Origin: Eudromia elegans
Lineage: Eukaryota > Chordata > Aves > Tinamiformes > Tinamidae
Length of the DNA stretch: 64,000 bases
Reading direction: 5' to 3'
Assembly: GCA_003342815.1 (NCBI GenBank)
Contig: PTEX01000120.1
Span: 17,214 to 81,213, forward strand
The notes beneath the pieces were generated by a model. The model worked only from the letters and a program-made list of their open reading frames with translations, was not told the DNA's origin and ran no database searches. Below, piece by piece: positions 1 to 12,000 of the stretch (positions are counted from its first letter, which is position 1; each line of letters starts with the position of its first letter). A program made the translations under genes and the position numbers.

Positions 1-789
1 CTGATAGCCTTCTATGATGGGGTGACTAGATGGATAGATGAGGGCAGAGCGGTGGATGTCATCTATCTGGACTTCAGTAAGGCTTTTGACACCATCCCTC
101 ACGGCATCCTCCTGGGCAAGCTCCTGAAGTGTGGATTAGATGAGCGGACAGTGAGGTGGATTAGGAATTGGCTGGATGACAGGGCTCAGAGGGTGGTAAT
201 CAGCGGTGCCGAGTCCAGCTGGAGGCCTGTGGTTAGTGGTGTCCCCCAGGGGTCAGTCCTTGGTCTGATCCCATTCAACTTATTCATTATTGACCTGGAT
301 GAAGGGATGGAGTGCTCCCTCAGCAAGTTTGCTGACGATACCAAGCTGGGAGGAGCAGCTGACAGTCCTGAGGGCTGCGCTGCCATCCAGAGGGACCTGG
401 ACAGACTGGACAGCTGGGCGGCGAGTAACCTCATGAAGTTCAATAAGGGCAAGTGTAGGGTCCTGCACCTGGGCAGGAATAACCCTAGACACACCTACAG
501 GCTGGGGACCGACCTCCTGGAGAGCAGCCCCGCAGAGAGGGACCTGGGTGTCATGGTGGACGACAAGTTGACCATGAGGCAGCAGTGTGCCCTCGTGGCC
601 AGGAAGGTCAATGGGATCCTGGGGTGCATTAAGCAGAGCGTCTCCAGCAGGTCGAGGGAGGTGATTCTGCCCCTCTACTCAGCCCTGGTGAGGCCACACC
701 TCGAGTACTGTGTGCAGTTCTGGGCTGCCCAGTGCAGGAGGGACGTGGAGCTGCCAGAGAGTCCAGCACAGGGCCACAAAGATGATTAG
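1..789 (+). pseudogene. CR1 ORF2 reverse transcriptase fragment
   Basis: Frame 1 is open from the first base to a TAG at 787-789. The translation shows the conserved reverse transcriptase blocks in order: [14 protein letters not shown] (motif A, with the first catalytic Asp) near residues 20-35, GVPQGSVLG (motif B) near residues 80-88, and FADDTKLGG (motif C, the F/YADD catalytic loop) near residues 110-118. In an active element this enzyme performs target-primed reverse transcription of CR1 RNA. The frame ends early, at a sequence ([10 protein letters not shown]) that does not fit the usual continuation. Downstream homologous pieces occur in other frames, so this is a decayed fragment. The endonuclease domain lies outside the window. 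Confidence 0.9.
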
Positions 790-1209
790 GGGTCTGGAAC
801 ATCTGCCCTGTGAGCAAAGGCTGAGAGAGCTGGGCCTCTTTAGCCTGGAGAAGACCAAGAGGGGACCTGATCAGTATGTGTAAGTACCTCAAGGGAGGGA
901 GTGAGGAGGATGGGGCCGGCCTCTTCTAGGTGGTAGCCAGCGATAGAACTAGAGGAAACGGCCACAAATTGAGGCACCAAAAGTTCCACAGGAAGTTGCA
1001 AAAAAATTTCTTAACAGTGAGGGTGACAGAGCACTGGAACAGGCTGCCCAGAGAGGTGGTGGAGTCTACTTCTCTGGAGATCTTCCAAACCCACCTGGAC
1101 ATCACCCTGTGCCACGTGCTCTAGGGGACCCTGCGTGTGCAAGGGGGGTTGGACTAGATGACCTCTAGAGGTCCCTTCCAACCTTAAGCATTCTATGATT
1201 CTATGATTT
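1..1209 (+). mobile_element. CR1 LINE, 3' portion (5' end cut by window edge)
   Basis: The stretch begins inside the reverse transcriptase of a CR1 non-LTR retrotransposon and runs to a typical CR1 3' end. Near 1140-1205 it reads GGACTAGATGACCTCTAGAGG, then a TTCCAACC motif, and finishes in ATTCTATGATTCTATGATT, the short tandem tail that marks CR1 3' termini. Coding is open for the first 263 codons and then broken by frameshifts and stops. The remains of the C-terminal region are still readable at about 783-880 and 930-1124. Copies of this type are 5'-truncated insertions; here the 5' boundary lies outside the window. The near-intact frame suggests a relatively young copy. Confidence 0.93.
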
Positions 1210-3084
1210 TATAACATTTTAATAAAATAATGTTCTTTAAAAACTTTGACCGCTGGAAAAAGGAAAGCATAATCTGGATCTCTTCTTAACATATGTTACT
1301 TAGCTCTGAAATTCAGAATGTGTGGATTTTATCAGCTGTAACCTTTTACTTGGAGTAGAGAGGTGGTTTGTAGCACACTTTATAGCTCTTTAGAGAAGAA
1401 GCATTTTCTTACATGAGTCTCTACAGCATTAATGCACAAATAGAACTATGCACTTATTAAAGTATGATGCAATAAANGGTCTGTGGATCNCAGTCTAACA
1501 AAGTATATCTTTAAATATGTACNCTCTTCTTTATTTCCAATGCAGTAGACTATTAAAGATTAGATACATAAACTTATGTACACAAATCAGGAAAAAGCAC
1601 CAAAGTTTAAGGGATAAGTCATATTTAACTTGTGGTTTTCTTTTGTTTTTTCAAATTTTGTTACCTGATGGCATAACAGATAACATCTAAGAAACANAAA
1701 AAGAGCCCAAAACATTATTTTGCNNGTCTGGGGAGTGGTGGGCTATTTGTACCTGGTTAGAAAACTGAATTTCAGTACCTTCAGAAATATCAATCTTCCC
1801 TTTTCTCAGTATGACAAATATTTCTTAAAAAGTGGATGTGTAACTTAACATCACAAAAACTAACAGTTGAATCAGAAGTATAGTATTTGAAACCTCCGCT
1901 AATTTCTCCTTTTTGATGATTATAGGATATGTGATTATAGGATATGTGATGGTATCCTCGTAATTACATGACTGCATGGTATTTTAAAAATATAGCATTC
2001 TACGTATGATACAATTTGTGTAAAACATACATAACATGATTAATACTTAGAAGTTGAAGAAAATTTATTCAGAAAGAAAATATTTTTTGACTGCATGATC
2101 ATTAAAGAAACAAATGCAAGATTTTTTTTTTAATAACAAATTCTATGTTTAAGGAAGGCTGAAAATATATCATTCAAACTCTTCAAAATCACCTTATTTT
2201 CAAGAAAAAGAAAGAAGAATGAATTATTTCACCATCAGAATAAACATTTGAGTAGAAACTGATTAAAGAAGTAAAATATGACTTTACTTAATGAAGAACC
2301 TGATACAGTAATTTCTTGTTGTTTCTGCTTTGAGATATGCTATCAGAAAGCAGAAAAAGAGACAACCAGAGAAGAAATTGTTATTCGGAGATAGGCATCA
2401 CACAAATTATTCCAGAATGTGGAAATAAATACTCTGCACAGTTATAAGAAGCATATGAGTACACTGNTTTTGAACTATGTTTGATGTACAGAGTTTAAAA
2501 TATTGCCCAAGGGAGAGATGAAAGCAAAGATTTGCTGTGATTTCTCCACTGAAATAAGGGAAAATGTTCTCCCTGCTTTCAAAAAAAAACTCTGAATACC
2601 CAGTCAGTCACTCAGATGATAAAAATAATTACTGCATTCATGAGCATTAGCAAACAAACATTCATTCCTGCAAGTGTGGAGAAAATTATGGCAGANCAAG
2701 ACAGAAAAAATCCTATGAAGACATGATGGGCAAATGAGTTTGTATAGGAGAGAAGATGGTAATTAAAAAGGTCTTGAAGCTTAGGACACCACCAGACCTC
2801 TATTTCAGGCTAACATTGCCTTGCTTTATGAACAGCCAGTGATTTCTTTGATTTTACTTCTCTGCTTCTTAGTATCAGTGGTATTCAAGTAGATATCTCT
2901 ATTACACAGGAGAGCTGAAAATCTGAAGACGATAACTAGCTATTGATTTTACATTGAAACGTACTACATTATTAAATGTTATTTTTTTCAAGCTCACCTC
3001 AAACTCTTTTTAAAGGAAATCATCTACAGAGGGAAATTACAAAAGGGTAATATAGCTACCTACTGAAACATCTGTCTATAGTGG
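1210..3084. other. Downstream flank / probable 3' UTR region of NCF4
   Basis: This AT-rich stretch has no recognisable coding exon on either strand. It should contain the NCF4 3' untranslated region on the minus strand, immediately below the stop codon at 3085-3087. Possible minus-strand AATAAA signals (TTTATT on the plus strand) occur near 2065 and 1532, but nothing in the sequence decides between them. A perfect 15-base tandem duplication lies at 1918-1947. Single undetermined bases occur at about 1477, 1490, 1523, 1697, 1724-1725, 2467 and 2696. Confidence 0.5.
1918..1947. repeat. 15-bp perfect tandem duplication
   Basis: The unit GATTATAGGATATGT occurs twice head to tail without mismatch and is followed by a further GAT. 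It lies in the NCF4 3' flank. Confidence 0.9.
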
Positions 3085-6000
3085 TCATGTTGCTATTACT
3101 GTTGGAATAGCACCTATTCCTGGGTTAGTGTTGTAGACACTTAAGTCATCCTTGTGGGTGATGTGCAACTTCCAAGGGAAGATACGCTTCTCAGCAGGCT
3201 TGCTTCTGCTCTGAGTCACCATGAGTTCAACATCCTGATCAGAAAGCAGCCGAATCAGATCGCCATCATGGTCCCGATAATTCAAAACAATGTCTTCTTG
3301 GTCAAACTCCTGCCTGGTAGAGAAGAAAGGGATTGATTCCTAGCAATCAAAGGATGCCTGTAAGCTACTGCATGGTAAATAGCATCTGGGAAATCTAATT
3401 AATCCTGGCAGAACCACACTAAGCTTTGGGTGACTCTGTGTTCTTGATGCAGGGCTAGTGGTAGAATCATATAGCCACATTCACTTCGTGTTGTGTCTAA
3501 GCTTATGGCTGCTTTCTTTGAGGGGAGGTCAGGCTAAGTAGTGAAGAATGTTGAGGAAAATTCTTTGTTACTAATATTTAATGCTCTAATGTTATAATGT
3601 TCAACACTAGTTTAATGATCCAAAGGCATTAGATGGTGTATAGAATCATAGAATCATAGAATCATAGAATGGCTAGGGTTGGAAGGGACCTGTAGAGGTC
3701 ATCTAGTCCAACCCCCCTGCACACGCAGGGTCCCCTAGAGCATGTATCCTGTAACCCAAAGAAGTATATTACACAAAAGATGGGAACATGGCTCTTGATC
3801 TAGAAAAAATAAAAAAAATCCAGATACTGAATTCTACCTAACACAGCAGAGTTGGAAACATGTGGCATTCAGCACCTGCTGGCAATCCAAATGCAGATTA
3901 GCATCTGCACAGTTGGCACTAGGCCAAATCAAAGAGCAAATAAATCTTAGGGACAGTTCAAAAATTAATTTATATCTAAAACATGGTGATGGCCAAGTAG
4001 AATGTATAGAACACAGAAAATCTAGGACAGGAAAGAACATGACACAAGTTTTGAGTGATATTAAATATTAAACTATCTCCTTGTTCTGTACCTTATTAAT
4101 TTCATTAAATCTTTGAATAATGGAATGCTGCTCAGATCCTCTTCCACCAAGATATCCCTGTAACAAAAACAAACATTAACATCACATTTCATGAAAAGAG
4201 AAGAATCAGCATCTAATCAGCAGTAAGCTGGAAGACCATTTCATGTTACCTGATGGTGCTCATTGTCTCCTCATGGTAATAACAGCGTACTCTATTAACT
4301 GTATCTTCCTGCTGTGGTAAATCTTTTATGATCTTCACAAAAGCACAGGGGAAAATTCCGGTGGTATTATGAACTGTTCCCTGGAATGATAGGAAGCATT
4401 AGAATTAGAGAGAAAAACAATGCTCTTTTAGCTATATAGTACAATCATAAATTAATTTCCATGGGAACAATAATCATAAATATTCTGGGGGGGGGGGGGA
4501 AAGCTATGGAAGTCACCAGATGTCATTTCTACAACAAGATTGTAAGTTTGGATAGTCAAATGTTGGCTAGTGATTAGTCATATGGTGGGATAGTGAAACA
4601 ATGTGCAAAATATGAAAGTCAAATGGTTACCAAGGAAAGCTGCGGTGTTTGAGTTAGCAGAGATATCATATCAGGAAGCACACAGTATGTTCTCCTCATC
4701 CTTTTTCAAAACATTGCTGTGTTGCTCAAGTTCTCTATAATCAGGCTGACGTGTTTTGTGGTATTAAGCATGAAGTACCTTAAGGCAAGAAACCCATTAA
4801 TCTCTAAAATAGAGTTTCCAGCCCTTTTCTGTGGCCTTTTCTGCAATCTAACCACTTAAAAAAATAAAATAAAAAAATAACATTCTGGCAGAAGCAAATG
4901 GAAAAGAAAACTGAAGAACAGAGGACAGGAAAGTTATAATCTAGAAACCATCAAAGAGGGAAATGAATTTAAACTTGGAGTCAATGACATTTGCCTCACA
5001 GTAATGCCTGATTATGATACGGTTGCTCTTTGAAAGAAGGAGACAGGTATCAAGGACTAAAATAGTTATTTCTCATCATATATTTCGAACTATGATAATA
5101 ATTCAGTATTCATATTGCAGTCTTACCTCCAACCAATCTTTGTTTATTCTGCTGAGTAGATAAATCAAGTCCCCCTTCTTAAAGCTGAGTTCCAGTTTAT
5201 TGCTTCCAGAAAAATCAAACAGGGCCTAAGAAAAGTAATAACTCTCAAATTATTAATTCATGAAATTACAGAAGTGAATCTGCCTTGCCTCTTCTGTCCT
5301 TTGCTGCACACAGGGAGCATAAAAAAGCAGGATAGTGCACACACTGTCATCACAGATCTATTTTTGAGGTAAGATCATATACAGCACTGTAGTCTGCAGT
5401 CCTCACAGTTTCTTCTCCTGTTCAGTTTAGGAAAGAAGGCTTAGAAGAAGTAGCAAAAGCAGTAATATAAACATGGCTCTGAAAATACTATGTGCTTGGA
5501 TTCATCAACTAGCAAGACATTGATTAACAGTTAAATATAAAGAAGGTGAAAGCATACAAAAGCAAATTAGTCAACAGCAGAAAAAAAAGTGTCAACTTGA
5601 AACTCGACAATGTGAAGCTCTGAAACTTTTCCCAAATTATATTGTTTCTGGCTGCAGTTCTTCATACTTCAGATTTGCTGCAAGATGTCACAAAGAGCCT
5701 TAAAAAGCTACAGGGGAGACGTATCATCATTTAAGGATAAATAGTCATCTGGTTTTCAAATCTATAGGCTGAACTGAGAGATATGGGGAAGTCTAGGAGA
5801 TAGACATATAGTTAAAATAGAACTTAGATGCCCCCTTCAGGTAAATAAAAGGAGGTAAGTATGTGTTTACAAGCTATTAACAAGCTTGGCAACCTTAACA
5901 AGATACTCTTTAATAACTAAAAGCAGATCAGTTGTCAAAAAATTTCATTTTGACCATTGTCCTAGAGAACATAGTAGCCATTCAAACACTTTCAGAAAAA

Positions 6001-9000
6001 CAAACATTAGATGTCCCTTATAGTATGGGAAGATGTTTCTTTTGGTTTCATTAATGCCCAATTTGAGTGCCTTTTAAAAGTTTTCTTTAGGGTTCTCCTA
6101 ATAAAAAAAAGACTCCTGGTTTGCTAGATGTTGACACTTTTACATAATAGCTTCTTCAAAAGCCTGTTTTTCATCTATTAAAAAACTGTGCTATGATTAA
6201 TAAGGTATGGATAATAAATACTAAGAAAAAGGTAGATAAAACCCAAGAGTTACCAGTGAAGCAAAACCAATTATCATCAGTGTATACCAAAAAAAAACAG
6301 TTCTTTTTTTAATAACCTTACAACAAAAAGTCATGTGCTCCCGAAAGCAAACAAGGGTTGCTTTCAAGGCAGTTTCATGTGTGCTTAATACCAAGACAGT
6401 ATACCTTCCCAGCAAAGCTTTTAAATGTATGCTGGAGTCAATGAAATTGAAACTTGTCTTTCCTCTCATTTATGGGTACACTATGTAAGTGTGGACCTTT
6501 TGGCAATGACTTCTACTTAACTCTTAATCTTGAAGCTCCTGTCATTCTGAATTCATAATGGACCTTCCAATTACTCAGGTACAGAAGAATTAGGGCTTTT
6601 TTTTTTTCTTTTTCCATCCTTTGCTTCATTCTCTATTGTTAAAAAGCAATTGTTTTTCTGTGCTGATTTGTCTTTCCCTTCTTTACTTGATCTCTAACTG
6701 GAAAAGGCATCTTGACCAGAGAGAGAGCACAGCAAAATGGAGTTTAACCTCCCACACTGTGGTAGGTTGTACAGAATACTCACCTCTGCCCGTGGAGCTG
6801 CTGTGCGGTCAGAAATAGGCTGTTGGAGTGAAACACTTTTACTGAAAGAAAAGGAGACAAAATGGAAGCAAATGCCTCTTTCTACTCATCAGAAATACCC
6901 TACAGTCAATACACTGTCTGCATTGTCATTATCACGAGAAGCAGGCAAAGCCACAGAGAAGTAGTGCGTGAGAATCTGTGTGCAGCACTGAAGTAAATGA
7001 ACATAGATACAACCACATTGTCCTAGTTCTCTCAGTTTCCATACTGAGCAGCAGCAATCTGATGATGTCTGCTGCTGAGAACAGATGGAATTCTCAACAA
7101 AGGCAGTAGCTTGGGCCTTCCTTCCACCACACTGCTCAGCATCCCAATCTGCCTTGGAGGCCTCCTTTTTTGAACATTTGTGGCATTCAGTTCAAACTCT
7201 GTCATCACATGTATATTCAGGGATTTATATTTACATGCACTTTTTGCAGTGTTTGAGCTATGCAAAAGGTAAGTGAGCCACTTTTTGGTATGTTCAAAGT
7301 AGAACTAATGCATGAAAGATAATGAAGTATGCTGTTTCCTTAGCAGTTTTCCAAAGGGACTCCAATACTGCTAATTAAAATGGGTCTCAGACAAAGAACA
7401 GGAACAAATGAAGTGCTCAATTTCGTTTAGTGTTTCAATCAGATCTCACAGAATGCAGTGCTAAAACTCACATTGACTTCAGTGGTACAAGTCTGTGCCC
7501 TTAAGCTTGAGCTGTATGCTCTGCACATTGCCTTTTGATAGGTATTGACACAAATGTCAACAGGAAGGGCTTAGAAACATTTTTTGAAAAGGAAGCTACA
7601 ACTCCAGTTGGAATTTCCCTTTAATACAAACACCACACATACTTAAAATATATATTACTGAAAGGAAAAAATACCCAGTTTTCACCCTACCCCAAAGGTA
7701 ACCTCTAGGATCTCAAGGATCCATCTGGGATGCACAGTGGTGATTATTAGCTCCCTTTCCCCACAAAACTGAACGGCATCTCTTACACCAAGCAGTGACG
7801 AAAAAACATGTCAATCACTTACACCCGTCGTGTCCGTGGGCGAAGCCGCCTCAGTCGCTGAGGCACCTGTTCACTATCAAAGGTTGAGTGGTAGAAGAAG
7901 AGCCGCAGCTCTTCATCCATCAACACCCAAATGGGTAGGCAGAGCAGGTTCTGTGCCAAGAGCAAGTAAGAAGCAGAATGATTACAGTGGGAGAGGCCAA
8001 TTCTCTATTTATTTACATGTGTAACATATAGGCCTCGCTGAGCTATAGGATCACTGAAGTATATTCATAACTGCTAGAGATCTCCCCACTCTCCTTCACA
8101 GTCAGCAGGACAAGGCTGAACAGTAATAGTTTCTCCTGTTTACTCCCGGAGCTGGCTAATGCATCACTTCACTATCTGCTAATGCATCACTTCACTATCC
8201 CTAAATTAATGCAGAAGTAAATTGCTCCTTGTGTTCTCCTTCAGAGTATGAATGTCTGTGAAAAGAGAAGGCAGCCTTAAGTAGCAAAAGACTGAGTCAG
8301 CGAGTTGTGGAAACCTTCAGACAGTTAATGGCTTAAAGTCAGAGCTAGGTAATCCATACACAAAGAATCTCTCTCCCTGATGTTATTGACTGTGTCTCCA
8401 CTTCGAAGCAGGTCTACCTAGAAGGCCACACCACCTTCCTACTCTTTAAGTGCATATTCCAACTACACATGTACACAACACCTGAACAACCTCCGTTTCC
8501 TCCTACCTCTTGATATGAAGGCAGAGACTGAGCCTTTGTAAACAGTGTACTCTGGTAGGTTCCTACAGTTAAAATAATTTGGGGACTAGGACTGCAGGGT
8601 GTCTCATAGTGTAGACACTTTTGTGGGGGAAAATGTGATAGAGAAAAGCATATATTCCAGGCTAGAGTGGTAATGTTTGTGTGAGTTGATTTAACAGGGT
8701 AACTATCTGCAATGCTCAGCTCAACCTCTATGCTAAAATGAAGTTTTACCTTCATGTAGGCATTTAGAATAGGGATTCTGTTCTCAGCAATCTCCTTTTT
8801 AGCCCCAACATAAACCTTCCCTGGAAAGCATAAAACCAGAAACAGTTACTGAAGGGAAAAAATAAAAATAAAAAAAGGGTTTGTCATAAAAATGAAGCAA
8901 TATGGAGAAAATATTAAGGCCTGGATCTCCAGGAAAATAGTTATTTTCTAATAGATTTCAGGTTCTGAAATGAACTTTGCCACATGTGGATGGACTGTTT

Positions 9001-12000
9001 ATGCACTTTGACTTTACTTCCCATCTTACTTGTCTGAGAACTAGTTCCTCGTCACTGCTAGTAGTCCTGCATTCTTCTGGTGCAATCGTGCTTAGAAGAG
9101 CTGGGACTGAGAAAACTACTACTCACATGCAGATTTTGAGTTGACAGGTTACCTGGAAGTATGGGGAGCGTGCAGGTAAAGGGGCTGGTTTTGCTCTCTG
9201 CCCCGTATCTCTCCTCTAGCTTGGCATGAAGGGCATAGAACTGACGGTAGCGGCGGAAAATCAGGTATCTGCCACCACCTTTGATCTTCACTTCAATGAC
9301 AAACATCTGAAACAGAGAAGAGGGATTCAGACTATTGTTCATATTTACTAAGATTTACAAAATGATAGTAACATACGGTAGGAGCAAAACGTCAGTATCT
9401 CACTGGTGAGAATATTGTCTTGGGAGCAAAAATAAGCCTTCAGTTAAGTATCTAAATACTCAAGTACTAGAAAATAAGAAGATAGCACTAGACAATTATA
9501 TGGATGGATCCAAGTTGAAGAAGATAGCACTAGACAATTATATGGATGGATCCAAGTTGCTGATGGATCATGTCTCTCTGGCTGCTTTCTATCACATATT
9601 CAGAATATCACCAAATCACAGAAAATCACAGAATACCTGAGGTTAGAGTGGACCTCTGGAGATTATCTTTTCCAATATCCTTGCTCAAAGCAGGATCAGC
9701 TAGAGCAGGTTGACCAGGACTGTGTCCAGTTGAATACGGAATATCTTGAAAGATGAAGACTTCACAACCTCTCTGGGCAACCCGTTCTAGTGCTTTACCA
9801 CCCTCACAGTGAAGAAGTATTTTCTTTTGCTCAGACAAAATTTCCAGAGTTTCATTTTATGCCCATTACCTCTCATCCTGTCCCTAAATACCACTGAGAA
9901 GAGGTAATTTTGCCAGGAAACCTGAAAGGACTAGGTTCTGCTTTACTCTCACATATCTCCTTCCCTCAGAATTGACAAAATATATTAGAGAGGTAAATGT
10001 AAATACTCTAAATTGAAATATAAATAAATGAAGACATTAAGGATCAAAGACAATGTTTTATGGTAGGATGCTCAGGACATCTAAATCTCCAGGTAGGCAT
10101 CTAAAGCAATAGATTTTCAGAGTTGAGACAATTCATATTTCCTCTGGTTTCAAAGTAAATAATTTTAGAATTTCTCGTCTATAAAATCTGACCAAAGTCA
10201 AATAAAATGTCTCCTGACATCTAATGCCCTCTCCAACCACTACTTTATTTTACATCTCTCCCCAAAACTACTTTACTATGAGGAGACTCTTGATTCCTGT
10301 GTACTGAGCTTTGGGTCGTGTTGCAGCCAGATATAAACAGAGAGCAACTAAACATAACTATATTCAAAAGCAAAACCTGCATACTTCAGTGGCAAAAGTT
10401 TATGAGCAGTGTCTCCAGCAAAATAGCATGCTTTGCAGAAGTGACACTGAGCTGGTCCTATCCAAAAGCCTTTTTCAGAAAATATTTTAATGCTTTTCCT
10501 CATTATTTCCTTCTTTTGTGCACTTGCATAACACGTTATCTGATCTAGATATGATATCAAACATATATTAGCCTCTGTGGAGATGAAAGTGTCCTAATTT
10601 GCCAGTGCCATGGAAAACCCAGCCAATCCCCTCCTTTTTCCCTCTTTGATTTTTTCCATTTTGCTCACCAAGGTCACAACTCTTTAAGAGGGAAGAAATA
10701 GGTATAAATAACAGTTAAAAAACCAAGCACTATTACAGGATTTATCTCTGTCAGGTTCTCCTAGAGAATAAATTTTTAGACTATCTCTGTGACAGCATAA
10801 CTTTCATTTCAGAAAATAAAAACTCCGGAGAACCTGTCAGCAGGAAACCATTCATGCCAAAAAGCAACTGCACTGGGTTAACTCCCTCTTGTTTTCCACA
10901 GCCAAACCAGTCACAGCTGAGGGCATATAGAGACAAGATTAATCTCCTTTCTTACAAAATAATTAGTAAAGCCTTTCTTCTCTTCAATGTCTGCAATGTT
11001 AGCTGAAACAGGCACATCATCAGGAAGCTGGTCAAAGTCACTGTGAAGCAAGAACAAAAGATTTAGGTCAAAAGGGTGTTAGTCTCTGGAAGTCTCTATG
11101 TCATACATATTAAAGATGTATGGTTGTTTCACATTGGTAAGTGTCAAAACCAAGAAGCTAGAACTCTCTTTTTCTAGAGGTCTGATCTTGAGATGTTAAG
11201 CTTCTGTTACTTCATCAGAAGTTAGTGGCAGTCGTAGGACTCATTAAGCCTGAAATTCAGCCCTAGTGCTTCTGATCTTACAAGAGAAACAGGGCTACAA
11301 ATGGAAACTCTTGAGCTGGCAAGCCTTTCCTGAAAAATGAGATTTACTGTGAATGCGTTCTTGAGTGTTCCTACAGTGTCTAGCAGACTCAGAATAACGC
11401 TTTTGGAGCGGTATACCTTGTTCAAGGAAGATAATTACACACCATCATGTATGTTATTATTAACTACAATAGTGTACGGAATAGTAAACAATTCTGGGAA
11501 AAGGACTTGTGTCAAATGTTATAGAAAAGGAGAGCACAAAAATGATTCTTAAACACCTTACACTGTATATGATACACAATGTACATCACAAGGTAAGAAA
11601 CAATAGAAGGAAAAAAAATAAGAAAATGCAAAGAAACAAAGACATTACATTATTATTAATGTACTACTTCATAACTAGTGGTTCTGCACCAGCTGTCAAA
11701 AGGTTGTCAGTATTTTTGTAAGCATCACAGTAAACAAGAATTTTAAAGACACTTTGGAAAAAGGATGAGTAGGTACAATAAGACTTCACAAATAGAAGAG
11801 GTAACATAAAGAAAGCACAAAGATACTTCTTTGAAAATATAAAAACTCTATGAAAGAAGTGACTATGGACATGATTAGAATTAGTTTTGTTTCCTTAAAA
11901 CTGAAGATGGACAGATTGCAAGGATTCCCAAAGGAATGCCTAAAGAGCAGCGGTATGACCAGATTCACATATTGTTTGCCTCTATTGTCCACTCAACAGC

